From contig ML978125.1 in the NCBI GenBank assembly GCA_010015805.1, positions 1,488,001 through 1,552,000 of the forward strand: a stretch of 64,000 nucleotides of DNA. The letters run 5' to 3'. Positions 11,143 to 22,164 of the stretch are shown here, piece after piece. Position 1 is the first letter of the stretch. Each line of letters opens with the position of its first letter. Position numbers and translations under genes: made by a program. A model generated the notes under the pieces. The model saw only the letters and a program-made list of their open reading frames with translations. It ran no database searches and had not been told where the DNA came from. This stretch comes from Rhizodiscina lignyota. Its lineage: Eukaryota; Ascomycota; Dothideomycetes; Aulographales; Rhizodiscinaceae.

Positions 11143-12527
11143 ATGGACCACGAAGATCTCAGCGAAGGTCGGTTAGAATGCACCGTCGGCGATCCGCGAA
11201 AAGAGAATGATGGCACCAAAAATGCCTACATTTCCTACCTAGTTACCACCAATGTATGCCTAGCCTCTCCTCCCATCCATCCTAATTCCACACTCAAGAT
11301 GCAGACGCTTATTAGAGGTCTCCCATTCACTCGAGCGCAATCTATTCTCATCTCACACAAAAGCTGCAAGCAAGATGCTAACAGAAACAGACCGACTTTC
11401 AAACCTTCCAATCGCCCAATGTCTCCGTCCGCCGCCGCTTCACCGACTTCGTCTTCCTCTACAAGACCCTCGTGCGCGAATACCAGCACCTCGCCGTGCC
11501 TCCGCTGCCGGACAAGCACAACATGGAGTATGTGCGCGGCGACCGCTTCGGTGCCGACTTCACGCGCCGCCGCGCCTCGTCCTTGTCGCGCTTCCTGAAG
11601 CGCCTGGCCCAGCACCCGCAGCTGCGCAGGGCGGCGATCCTGCTGACGTTTCTGGAGAGCTCCGACTGGAATGCGACAATGAAGGCGCGGCCGAACCGGG
11701 GCGCGAGCGTGACGAGCGAGAGCGGAGGCGCGGGGGTGTTTGAGAGCTTTACGGACAGCTTTCTTAATGCGTTTAGTAAGGTGCACAAGGCGGATAAGCG
11801 GTTCATTGAGGTGCGCGAGCGGGCGGATAAGCTCGATGACGACCTGAACAATGTGGAGAAGGTGGTTGCGAGAGTTGCGCGGAGACAAGGCGACCTCGAA
11901 ACGGACTACTCCGATCTCGCGACGCAATTCCAGAAGCTGGTGAACCTCGAGCCAGGCGTGGAGGGAGAGCTCACGAGCTTCGCGGCCAGCGTGGAGACGA
12001 ATGCGCAGGACTGGAAGAAGCTGAGGGAGCACACAGATCAGGACTACTTGAGCAGCCTGCGGGACATGGAGTCGTATGTCATTACTGTAAAGGCGCTTCT
12101 CAAGGCCAGGGATCAGAAGCAGATCGACTTTGAAGAGCTGACGAGCTACCTCCAACGGGCTGTGTCCGATCGCGATCAGCTGGCGAACCAGCACGGCTCA
12201 TCGGGGCTTGGTGCATCTGGATTCCTGCGCTCGAAGATCGAAGATGTGAGGGGCGTGGATCACGAGCAGTCACGTCGCGAAAGAGTCAGGAAGCTGGATC
12301 TGCAAATTGAGAGGCTGACGAAGGAGGTCGACGACGCAAAGAGTGTCAGCGAGCTGTTCGATGAGAACGTGGTGAGGGAGACGCAGGAGTTTGAGCGGAT
12401 CAAGGCGATTGAGTTTAGGGATACGTTGGGCGGCTTTGCGGATGCGAACATCGATTTCTTCAAGGGCACGATTGAGACATGGGAGAAATTCCTTGAGGGG
12501 ATGAAGACGGAGGAAGTGGCTTCATGA
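11143..12527 (+). CDS. SNX4: Sorting nexin Snx4/Atg24
   Basis: 415 aa from two exons (11143-11253, 11391-12527), with a GCTAAC branch site just before the acceptor. Snx4 is a PX-BAR protein that binds phosphatidylinositol 3-phosphate on endosomes. It recycles cargo to the Golgi and supports selective autophagy together with Atg20. The PX domain fills about residues 7-125: the basic motif RRRFTDFVFLYKTL binds the phosphoinositide headgroup, followed by PPLPDKH. The remaining 290 residues are charged helices of the BAR domain ending in FFKGTIETWEKFLEGMK. Fungal homologues often have a longer acidic N-terminus. Here the first ATG gives a short leader before GRLECTVGDPRKENDGTK, so an upstream exon is possible. 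Codon use is strongly GC-ending. Confidence 0.92.
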
Positions 12528-13219
12528 TATGGGTTCCGGAGGTGTAATGAACTTGGTGGCAGTGTCGATCGGTTCTGCTGAGATACGGCGTTTATGAAGC
12601 GTACGGGGATCGTGTCTTTTCAAATGTAAATATTCTATTTGTACGGAAGCCTGGCCAGATGAAGCCAGGTCAGCTATTGAGAAAGGTAATTCAATGAGAT
12701 CCAAGACTCCGATGAGGTTTCTGCACTGCTTCGTGTACGGAAGACCTCCTGCTGCAATGGTGTCAGCCTTAGAATCTCCCTCAGACGCCTTCCTCACAAA
12801 ATTACTCTCTGAGCCAGATGAGATGAGATGAAGGTACTTAGGTACATTCACGGGATGTTCAGGGACTGCACACGTTCCAGGCGCCCCGGATGATCGCTGC
12901 GCTGGGGCTGCGGGCACGTCCCACCCCGCAGCCAGACCATATCGTAATCCGTGCGACAGCATGGCGACATTTTCCGAAGCATCTCCTCAACAGCTCGCGC
13001 GACCATCTCTCCTTGACTTCCCTCCCACCGAGTCGCCATTAAATCTCCCAGCACGGCTGCGGCCTGCCTGCTCCATCATCGTTCCCATTGGACCTTGCGA
13101 TCAACGTTCCGCGGCCCATCATGGCATTCCTCTGACGTTTCCCGATATCTATCTACCTGTTGAGATACCTCCGAGTTCCGATACCAAATACCTAAATACC
13201 TTTATCATCAGTTCACATA
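12528..13219. other. Intergenic, 0.69 kb
   Basis: Between SNX4 and ADK2, both on +. The 92-codon frame at 12961-13239 overlaps the ADK2 start in another phase and has no recognisable content. Nothing else seen. Confidence 0.6.
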
Positions 13220-14100
13220 ATGTCGCGCTTCCTGGATAATCAAGTTAAGAAGCTCTCGCGAGCAGCTCGCGTTATCCTCGTTGGCGCACCCGGAGTTGGC
13301 AAAGGGACGCAGACGGAGAGGTTGATGAAGCGATTTCCACAATTGTCGGCGATAAGCTCGGGTGACCTTTTGCGCGACAATGTTCGAAACCGGACGCCTC
13401 TGGGTATGTCGGATATGCTGTAAAGAATATCGGTATTCGCATTGTAGCTAATGGATAGATAGGCATTCGAGCCGAAGCGAAGATGAAGTCCGGCGACCTC
13501 GTTCCAGATATGATGATACTGCGACTCATTCTCAACGAATTGGACAAGCGTGGATGGGTAAAGCGAGGGCCTGTCGTTCCATACACTCTCAACTACGCTG
13601 CGGAGGATGCTGCGATCGAGCAAGCCGCAGACGAAGCTTCTATCCTACCTACCCTGCCAACCGAGTCTTTCCATTACTCCGATGCTCCCAGCGCCTCGTT
13701 CATCCTCGACGGCTTCCCTCGCAATGCTGCTCAGGCAGCTCAAATTGACAAAATCGTCCCAATCAACCTCGTCGTCAATATCAGTACGCCTACCGAAATC
13801 ATACTCGATCGGATTTGTAATCGATGGGTCCACGCGCCATCGGGCCGTGTCTACAACACGACATTCAATGCTCCCAAAGTTCCTGGAAAGGACGACGTCA
13901 CCGGCGAGCCTCTGACGAGGCGGCCAGACGACGAGCCAGAAGTGTGGAAGGCGCGGCTAGCAAAGCATGAAGAATCAAGCTTGTCGCTCCTCGAGCACTA
14001 CGACAAGAAGGGTGTGTTGTGGACTGTACGCGGGAATAGCAGCAATGAAATCAGCCCGAAGCTATATGCCGAATTTGAGAGGCGATTCAGCGAAGAATGA
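13220..14100 (+). CDS. ADK2: Mitochondrial adenylate kinase (GTP:AMP phosphotransferase, Adk2/AK3)
   Basis: 273 aa from two exons (13220-13403, 13463-14100). The enzyme transfers a phosphate from a nucleoside triphosphate (GTP in the AK3 type) to AMP in the mitochondrial matrix. The P-loop GAPGVGKGTQ (about residues 21-30), the AMP-binding motif SSGDLLRDN, the FILDGFPRN segment and the LID region IC NRWVHAPSGRVYN (about residues 190-204) are all present and in order. The LID lacks the four zinc cysteines, as in other eukaryotic AK3 enzymes. The N-terminal 20 residues are basic and Ser/Leu-containing, consistent with uncleaved mitochondrial targeting as known for the yeast enzyme. Complete, with no oddities. 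Confidence 0.93.
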
Positions 14101-14655
14101 GCTCATTGACTATTACAGCGTGGCGTCCGGGCGTTTAATCTTGTCTCGGCTTGTAAATATGGGCATTATCGGTGGACTTTTGACGACAACACAGTCGATT
14201 GATAGGTATCCTGGTGTTGTATGATACGATTCAGCTCCATACCTATTGTACCATTTAATATTTCTATTGACAACGATCTTTAGCTTAGACGTGTCTATTG
14301 AGCTTTTGGCCATCCAGTACTGCACAGAATGGAGAACAATTGGTATTGTTCATTCTATCAATTGTCACTCCCAACTTCTATTGTCAAAGGTTTCTATATA
14401 GCATTTTATCTCTTCCTCGAAACTCTTGCTTTCTTTCTCTCCAGAATTGACAACCAAGCATCCTCCTCTCCAAGTCGTACTAAGCAACAAGCAATTGAAG
14501 CTAATTTGCCCAAGTCACGAGCTTTGAGTAGAGGTGTTACACTATCAAACCCTTTCCCGAACAACACTTTCGGCTGAGCATTAACGCTAGTCCTTCCCTA
14601 TACCCTCTTCTCTTTACTTCCTCCTCTCTCCCTACAACACCTCCGCTCTCCAACC
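14101..14655. other. Intergenic, 0.56 kb
   Basis: 3' flank of ADK2 and a CT-rich leader just before the next start codon (14590-14655), typical of a fungal promoter. No gene seen. Confidence 0.6.
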
Positions 14656-15936
14656 ATGGCTGGCTACCTCAACCCCCGCAATCTCGTCGCGACACTCGCA
14701 ACGGTCGGTGTCGGCTACCTGTTCCGCTTCTTCACAGAGCAAGCGCCGGAGTCGAGCGACGAGATCATTCCAACCACCACCATCGTCTACGACTGGGCGC
14801 CAACGCCCACATACACTCCAGCCCCCGTCACCTCCATGGTCTATGTGACCATCGTCCCCACCGCCAGCTCCTGCACTTACTTCCCTGATGAGCCCCTCGA
14901 AACACCTATCTACGAGGAAGCCAACACTCCAGTGACTGTCAACCCGCGTGTTGACAGCGCGTTCAATTCCGTGTTGCTACAGCTCTTCCCCATCGACCAA
15001 TGGGTGCAGCAGTACTCCTCTCACAACCTCGCCGCCCTCTTCACCTCCGTTCTCTTCTGGCTTCTCAATGCCAGAACCCTCTTCCGCTCTCTCCTCGCTC
15101 TCCTCTGCCGTCTCCTCACCCGAACCCCGAAGCTGTCCGCGATGCAGCAGCGCCTCCGGTACGAGCGTTTATCCCGGCAGGCACGGGCAGACAACACCAC
15201 GCAGCGAGACATGGAACGCGGATGGGAGCTCGCATACAAACTCAGTGTGCGGTTCCATCAAACATCCATGGAAATCTTCCACGCCAGGTCAGACCTCGCC
15301 ACCGCAGACGCCATGCACGCCGCCGCGCTCTCCGACCTCGGTGCCTTCACCAACCCGAAGCTCCTCCGCGCAACCGATGCATGCGCCGTCATGCTGCAGC
15401 ACTCCTCCCGCCAAACCGCCTCCCTCCAGTCGCAGCTGGCCGCCAAGACCGAGCGCGCCGTGTCACTGACCGCCCAGGTCGCGCAGCACTGGAGGGAGAT
15501 CGACGAGCTCAACAAGGCCAACAAGGGGCTCACGCGCAGCCTGGAGTACGCTGAGGGCGACATCGCCACGCTCAGGTCGTCCGCCCAGAAGCGACGCGCT
15601 GCGTACAAGGCTCGTGCGGACGAGCTGGCGCAGCTCGCGCGGGAGAAGGCCGATCTGGAGATGCAGCGCGACGACGCCCGGCGTGCTCTCAGCCTCGCGG
15701 ACACAAAGCTCGACATGACGGAGCGGTCGTTGGCCGCGGTCTACCGGCAGATGGAGGACAAGGACCGGCTCGGGGCGCACGTCACCGAGGGCCTGATTGC
15801 GGCACGGTGGACCGCCAAGCGCACTCTGGAGAAGCGGACAGCGGAGCTGCGGAAAGCCAGGGAGCAGGTCAATGCGCTGGCGCATGCAAGGGAGTTCTTG
15901 ATGGAGAAGGTGGAGAGGTTGGAGGGTAGGGCGTAG
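14656..15936 (+). CDS. Membrane-anchored coiled-coil protein, unknown
   Basis: Intronless 426-aa protein that I do not recognise. Residues 1-25 form a short hydrophobic or amphipathic N-terminus. Residues 38-100 are Pro/Thr-rich and probably exposed. Residues about 118-155 (LAALFTSVLFWLLNARTLFRSLLALL) make a hydrophobic segment that could cross a membrane. The rest, about 165-425, is a long Ala/Arg/Glu/Gln helix with heptad spacing, so a coiled coil is likely. The strongly GC-ending third positions create long shadow frames on both strands here, but this frame has the best start context and the only sensible domain layout. It may tether a coiled coil to an organelle surface; that is inference only. 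Confidence 0.7.
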   Translation: MAGYLNPRNLVATLATVGVGYLFRFFTEQAPESSDEIIPTTTIVYDWAPTPTYTPAPVTSMVYVTIVPTASSCTYFPDEPLETPIYEEANTPVTVNPRVDSAFNSVLLQLFPIDQWVQQYSSHNLAALFTSVLFWLLNARTLFRSLLALLCRLLTRTPKLSAMQQRLRYERLSRQARADNTTQRDMERGWELAYKLSVRFHQTSMEIFHARSDLATADAMHAAALSDLGAFTNPKLLRATDACAVMLQHSSRQTASLQSQLAAKTERAVSLTAQVAQHWREIDELNKANKGLTRSLEYAEGDIATLRSSAQKRRAAYKARADELAQLAREKADLEMQRDDARRALSLADTKLDMTERSLAAVYRQMEDKDRLGAHVTEGLIAARWTAKRTLEKRTAELRKAREQVNALAHAREFLMEKVERLEGRA

Positions 15937-16409
15937 GCGGATAGGGGCTAGGGTTTGGGTAGATGGTTTGGGATTGGTTTCTTTCGGGTTTGATTGTTGT
16001 TGTATAGGATTTGGAGTAGAGGCTTTTGAATGGCAGATATTTCGCTGGCGACTATGTTTGAGGTTGGGGTTAACACTCCTGTGATGTTCGAAGTGAGGCT
16101 CAACACTCAGTGTCGGCTTGGTTGAACAGTGTGTTTGAGACAGAGAATAGAACACCCAGACTGATAGAGATGTTCGAACGCAGAGCCCAAAATATCCCGT
16201 TCGGACCGTAAGAGTTGCGTTCCCCTTAAGATTTTCAGAGAATGGAGGGCATGAATACCCGCATTCTGCCCCGGTTCTACTCACATCTTTAGTTCACGTT
16301 CTACTATACTCACTTCTTAATATATCTTTTACATAAAGTGGTAACTTAAGATTGGATATTATAACTAGTGATTTGATACACGACGCTAATTCCTTCTAGT
16401 GAGCATCTC
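15937..16409. other. Intergenic, 0.47 kb, AT-rich at its right end
   Basis: Converging 3' flanks. The part from about 16290 to 16390 is clearly AT-rich. No gene seen. Confidence 0.6.
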
Positions 16410-18150
16410 TTATCCGTTATTTACTGATTCTGTACCTGGAAAATTGAAGGCGCTCTGAATACCTTCGAAAACGTCCTGTGGATGTGCACCTGCTAGATCT
16501 GGCGTATTGGGACCTTGGTCAGGGGAAAGCGCACAAGTCTACGTTCACGCACATCAGTACCCTGCAGCACACAAATGAACCTCGATATGTTTTCTGGAAT
16601 CACTCACACTTTCGCAATCCGACGTATTTTCGTCGTCGGTAGCCCCACAAGCCGCCGGTGGGTTCTTGCTCGTATCAACAGCTACACCAGCGCCAGAGAG
16701 TTGCGAGAAGCAGCCTCCTTGCTGATCAGGGCACATGTTGCAACACCAGCGGATAGCGGAGGCGCAAGCGCTTACGCAATTTGTGATCGTCGGTGGTGAC
16801 TGGTTCGGCGCCGTACACGTAGGAGTCTCCGTTGTAGTTGGGGTATCTGATGGCGTCGAGGTTGTCGAGATTGTGGATGTAGTCGATGTAGTCGATGTAG
16901 TTGTCGGTGCTCCTGAATCGGCGCCGGGGATGAGAGGATTATTCGGGTATATGATATTCGTGATATTATAGAGTTCGCCGTCGATCTGAGCGATGCCGCC
17001 ATAGTCCACACTTCCCAGGATGCACGTCTGAACGATGGCAGTCAAAGATTCATTGCAGTGGGTGAGTTCCTGCGTGTCCGACGAGCGTTGTACAAGGATG
17101 TTGAGGAAGCCGTGGTTGAATGTCATATGTGTAGAGTCACCAGAGCCATCAAATTTGGCGGCGCAGTCTTGAGAAAATCCCGGCAAAAGCGCATTTGCAA
17201 CATCGGACGGAGATGGGCCACCAGTCGGAATATTTTGCTTACAGTTCACTGTAAGGCTCGCCGAAGTTGAGGTCGACGACGATGAGGACGATGAGGACGA
17301 CGAGGAAGAGCTTAGTGCCGTAGTAGAGAGCTGATTTATCGGTATTTGCTCAAGGTGGGTGATAAAGCTATTGCTTCCGCCAATGTTTCCAACGACATCA
17401 CTAACAGCGGCGGTGATTGTAGTTGTGATTGTAACGGTAACTCCAGAGGACGACGAAGAGGACGACGAAGACGAGGATGAGGATGCGGTTGATTCACCAG
17501 TAGATGTGGGGTTATTTCCATCGTCTGGAAACTCTTCAACGGCGGGATATAGCGAGCTTTCAAATCAGCTTCGTTCCTCTGACATGTATTTTATTGACTT
17601 ACAGAGTCAACCAAGGAGGAGCCGCCCCTGAGAGGATTGGGAAAACAAATGTGAAGTCCCCAAACAAAAGGACTGTAAAGGAGAACCCAAGAAGCGCCAG
17701 CGCTGCCGGAGCAGCGTCGCTTGCATCGGGAAGATTGGATCTTTGGGCAGGTGGTACGGTAGTTGTGCTGAATGCTACGCTTGAAGAACTGTCTGACGGA
17801 TCAAACACTACGACCGGCGTGACGCTTGCACTGGCAGAAGTAGTGGTGGGGAGTTGGATGGCGATGGAAACAGAATCCGTGGATGTAGGAACAACAAATG
17901 TAGTCGATTGACCTGCTGTCGGAGGCGTTGTTGTCCCTCCAGGCGTTGTTGTCCCTCCAGGCGTCGTCCCAGATACCGTCGTGTCAGAGGTCGTACCTCC
18001 AGGCGTTGTCGTCCCTCCAGACGTCGTCCCAGATGCCGTCGTGGTGCTATTGGAAAGGCTCATAGATGGAAAGCCATTTGATTGAGCAGACGTCAAACAA
18101 AGACAAGAAATGAAAATGACAATGAGCGAGTGCGCTATAATCAAAACCAT
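16410..18150 (-). CDS. Secreted Ser/Thr-rich protein with Cys-rich C-terminus
   Basis: 541 aa from three exons: 18150-17603, 17556-16608, 16538-16410; phases close. A signal peptide (MVLIIAHSLIVIFISCLCL...) is followed by Thr/Gly/Pro repeats, then a hydrophobic stretch (residues about 145-180). Next come two Ser runs, a 120-residue domain with paired cysteines (VNCKQNIPTGG to YNITNIIYP), a Thr-rich linker, and a Cys-rich end with the motif WCCNMCPDQQGGC. Probably a glycosylated cell-wall or extracellular protein; I know no named family. If the 46-base first intron is kept, translation stops at once at the TAA at 17599-17601, giving a 183-residue protein that ends in a hydrophobic tail resembling a GPI signal. 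The start could instead be the ATG at 18180, but the Met at 18150 gives the better signal peptide. Confidence 0.7.
17924..18036. repeat. 18-base coding minisatellite
   Basis: Two exact copies of an 18-base unit (17924-17941 and 17942-17959) followed by several degenerate copies to about 18036. On the minus strand they encode Thr/Pro/Gly-rich hexapeptides (GGTTTP type) in the secreted protein. Such repeats often vary in copy number between strains. Confidence 0.85.
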
Positions 18151-19872
18151 GATTGAGTGATCCTGTAGAACGCAATTCACTTCGTTGAATCCATTTCTTA
18201 TGATTCACCTACCCTTTTTATAAATCTGTTAATGCGCCGGCTTCGATACTAGATGTCTTCAAGGATATAAAATTATTATTAGAAACGAGACTGTGGCAAT
18301 CAGACCTACGGAGTGGATCGTAAGCCACCAATGAGATGTCTTGCATCGTCATTTTGTAACTTTTTATTATTATCTGCTTCTATACTATATCAGGATTCGT
18401 GCGCGATTCGAATTCCATGCACTTGCGAGAAGACGTATGTTTAAGCTCTGAATGCAGGGCTAAACAGACCAATTAGAGAGCAGCAATAAAGCTAAAAGAC
18501 TTCCGAGCGGGGCATTTAGTAAACGAGAAGGCTGTGACACTCTAAGGCTGACTATGCTGGCTGTGGTATAGGAGGCTTATATTTGCTGTTTCAGGATACG
18601 ATAGCTTATTTCGGCATTCGCTATTATCAGAATGCGGCTGCCTCCGCGCTACCACAAGAGTACAATAGTATCCATTCTCGAATAGAGCCTCTTACGAGTG
18701 TTCATGATAGCCCCTTCTTTTCTATCTTATGTAGTGTAGTACGAAATAACGTCTACTGAGAGGGCTAGGCTCTGCTAACTCTTCGGCGGAACCGCCGAGA
18801 GCCTTGTTGTCAGGAGGTGCCCAGAACGTCCTAGCGCGTGAGCACGTGCATTCGTGTATTATCATTTCTCCTTTAGAGATTTCTCTCTCTTTAATCAATC
18901 CACGAGATTCACCACTTCGTGCCTGCTACGTGCCCCCGATACTTGTGCCGGCCACGGTAGGCGTACGTGAGGCTCTCACACCCCAATTAGGAAAAGGTAC
19001 GCAACCAGAATAATATTCCTAGATTTCCAATCATCCCCTCCCGAATACCCTCCGGAGTTGATGTGGATGAGGTGATGATCTCTTTTAGGCTAGCCCATGT
19101 GGGATGGAGCTTATAAGTTAAGCTTATTTCAAATTTGACTACCTTCGTTAGACAACGAGCTAGTTGAACGGGACCTTGCTTCAGAAATTTGGCTGCAAGC
19201 GAACCGTATTGTCGAACGAATCTCACATTAAATCGTTGAAATTAGTGAGCATTCTCGAAAAGGCTTAGAAAGCTTGTGAATTAAAGGATTGAGAGGGCTC
19301 AGGGAGGAGAGGGCTCCCTGACCGATTATATACACTAAAATAAGGAGAAAGGGATCTGAAATTAGGACTCCGAAGCCCACGGCGACTCCGAGCCGTGCCA
19401 GTTGACTGACTCGTTCAATACGTATAGCCCCTTCATCACTTGTTTCCGACAGCACTGATCTAAGCCTGGCTACTCTAGTGCTATTCACAGGGCGTACGAC
19501 GCAACGACGACCTCTCGAGGTATCTTTGTCATCCTAAAGCAACGAATTCACCACGTACACTACAGCTATTCAAGAAAACAACGCCCCCGTGTGCGTGCTC
19601 TCCTCGAGCTAAGACTGGTCTGATTATTCAAAAAGGGCTCAGATAATCTATGCTGTATCCCCGGCATGTAGCTGCTCAGCCCCATTCCATTGCCTACTCC
19701 GCTTTTCAAACTTGTCCTCTTCTCCACATCTCGTGTGCTATTCTTTGCAGTCACCAAAATTATGTCTTGCGAGTTTTTGGGTCTGAAATTAGAAACCAGT
19801 CATAAAACGATATAAATCCACAAACCTCCACCCAGTAGTTGTCTACCGAACTCGCTTCAGACTAACATCAAA
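18151..19872. other. Gene-poor AT-rich stretch, 1.7 kb
   Basis: No convincing gene. Frames are short and unrelated to known families. The stretch contains a perfect GC-rich palindrome at 18783-18798 and many TA-rich patches, which fits decayed, possibly RIP-mutated repeat DNA, but I cannot name an element. Confidence 0.5.
18783..18798. repeat. GC-rich palindrome with CGG/CCG arms
   Basis: Perfect 16-base inverted repeat TCGGCGGAACCGCCGA (arms of 7 around AA) inside AT-rich DNA. The CGG-CCG arrangement resembles binding sites of Zn2Cys6 dimers, but it could be chance or the remains of an element end. Confidence 0.45.
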
Positions 19873-21401
19873 ATGAAGCTTACCAATTTCCCTTGTCTTT
19901 TTTCTCTTGTAGCTTCGTCTTTGTTCAGCCAAACCTATGCTTTCCCTCCGGTACGGCGTCAAGCAGGTAGCTCTTCCGCATCAACTATCGCTGGAAGCTC
20001 GTGTGCCTCACCTTCTTGTACTGTCTCATTTGATGTCATCCCTACGTTAGTGGTGTCACCTTCTGCGGCGACAGTTCTGCCCAGCGGTGCAGGATCTCCC
20101 ATCACCATCGACTTCGATCCACTCACAACGTCTGACATCACTCTTGGATCGATTGTCCTTCAAAACACCGACACTTCAGCAACGTTGACGCTCAGCAGCA
20201 CGACTCTGCCTTCTCTCACTACAACTATTCATACGTCATTCGCCCCAAGTGAGAGTCCCACTCAGGTAACGGCACTGGAGGTTGTCGCCGTCATCGTTCC
20301 ACAAGCACAAGAAGTCATATCGGACTCTGGAGCAACCTGCCCTATAGATCCTATCGGAGGCGAGAGCAGCTCCGTACAGTCTAAGAGAAGGAGCTTCGCA
20401 GACTCGCTGTTCAAGCGATCTAATTCTATCACCGGATGTAACACCGATGAGTCGAACTTAATACAGACATGGTTTTCAGATGCGCGAACAATCTTAAATA
20501 CTGTTGTCCCAATAATGACAGCAGACGATGCCGCGTATGCTACCTCAAATCACTGTTTCGTATCCCGTAGACTAACAGGTGCTAGTTACAAGACTTATTT
20601 CGCCCCACAATTCTTCGACGTCGTAAAGCAAATGGGCTCGCAGATACTAACCGCCTTGGATCCGAATAGCGATGTCTATAACATTAGATGGTTGTGCGAA
20701 GCGGCATCAACAGCAGCTAGACAGAAATGCACGTGAGTTCAAGGGCATCCAATCGCCAACATTTACTTCACTACGGAACTGACATGTCGCAACACCCAGA
20801 GAAACGCGTACTCTCATTCCATTTGCTGTGAATGCTATAGATACAGCTCATACTGCCAATTGCTTCGATTCCATCACTTACCTCTGCAACACTCTGCTTC
20901 AGGCCACAGACCTGTCGACAAAATTAGGGGACTTCCCCAATATCTGCGACATTGATCTAGTAAATAATTGGGAAACATTCTCGAAACTCGGAGGTTCGTC
21001 TTGGGCCCGCTAAATATAAAGCCAGCATCTTCTCACCTTCATTAATATAGCAAAAACCATCATTCACGAATTAACCCACGCCAATGCCATCGGCCAAGCG
21101 GCTGGTGTCAATCAAGGGACCACTCGAGTTAACGGCCAGACAACTTTTGGGTAAGTGTAATGACTAATAGCATTTAGAGAACGTCACTCATATCCTTACT
21201 AGAACGAACCAAGGCTTTTTCAGCGAGGAATTTTATGGCCGCCCGCTTGCTTCCTCAAGGACCAACTTCGCTCAGATAAACAATGCGGACACTTACGCAT
21301 GGTTCTTTTTGGGTACGTCTATTATAATATCTCGAATTAGCTGAATTGTAAATCTAATAATATTGCGTTAAATAGAGCGATACATTAACGCTAAATGCTA
21401 A
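19873..21401 (+). CDS. Secreted zinc metallo-endopeptidase (M35/aspzincin-like)
   Basis: 429 aa from five exons: 19873-20732, 20800-20993, 21051-21150, 21203-21312, 21376-21401; phases close. A signal peptide (residues 1-23, ending SQTYA) is followed by a Ser/Thr-rich propeptide with dibasic sites (SKRRSF and LFKRSN, about residues 174-187) where a Kex2-type protease could release the mature enzyme. The catalytic part has the zinc motif HELTHA with Glu as general base, and a downstream NADTYAWF motif whose Asp is the likely third ligand, as in aspzincins and lysine-specific metallo-endopeptidases. Cysteines are spaced for disulfides, and the protein ends in ERYINAKC. Probably digests extracellular protein. 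Substrate preference cannot be read from sequence. Confidence 0.8.
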
Positions 21402-22164
21402 GGAAGCGCCGCAAGATAGCAGCGCATCATTTTATCTGGAGTGTTAGCGGTTTTACCATAGACTATGCCGTGTAGCCTGATAGCTTTGTATCCTCACGAC
21501 GAAAACATCTATAACCACCTATTATGTAACATTTCTGTGTCTTCTTCTAGAGTATGATCTGGAACGACTATAAAGACTTGCGCTCGATGTGGATCGCATC
21601 TCTGTCTAGGATGAGAGGGGATGCTCCACGAGAATCCAGCGCTTAGTGCAGTGGCTACACCCGCGAGGAATATAGGAGCATAGGAACAGAACGCAATACA
21701 TCCTTAAGCCATCTCCTTGGAGATTTCGAAGAGGCCCCTAATACAAGTATACGTAAGCCTGGACGTTCATGAGCTAGTTAGAAGTCAAATTGCCACAAAG
21801 TAAATAGGCCATTCTCTGCGAGCTTCCTCAAAAAGGTGGACTGTACAAATAGGCTAACCTCCGCAGTCCGCATGTCGTGCGAGCTCAGCAGCACAAGGTG
21901 AAGCGGTAATAAAATAAAGTAGGCGCAACTTTCTTAAGCCTACGTCCCTAGTAATGTCAACTTATAATAGAAGCTTTGATATCTGATCCTAAGAATATCT
22001 AAGGATGGATAAATCGCTCTTACCTTTTGTAGATAGGGAATTCAAAGGTCATTCTCTAGATTCTCTCTAGATATTTGGATTACTAGCCTAATTAGGCTTA
22101 GCTTTTCCTATATTAGGCTAGCATCACAAATAACCTTATACAGGCTCTTCACCTAGAAGGTCAA
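21402..22164. other. Gene-poor stretch, 0.76 kb
   Basis: Between the metalloprotease and the 3' end of the NLR gene. The right half (21900-22160) is AT-rich and holds a perfect palindrome, AGCCTAATTAGGCT, at 22085-22098. It looks like decayed repeat DNA; no gene seen. Confidence 0.5.

Noticed and set aside
11235-12194. Long minus-strand frame (319 codons) opposite SNX4
   Set aside because: Shadow of the GC-ending codons of SNX4; Leu/Arg/His-rich with no family resemblance, while the + frame encodes a clear PX-BAR protein.
15463-16284. Minus-strand frame of 273 codons opposite the coiled-coil gene
   Set aside because: Arises from biased third positions of the + gene; composition is Leu/Pro/Arg-rich and start context poor.
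17599-18180. Separate complete GPI-protein gene ending at 17599
   Set aside because: The GTAAGT donor exactly at the end and the matching phase of the downstream exon favour one longer gene; kept only as a possible intron-retention form.
19228-19488. 86-codon minus frame in the AT-rich block
   Set aside because: No splice partners, no homology, and surrounding DNA looks decayed.
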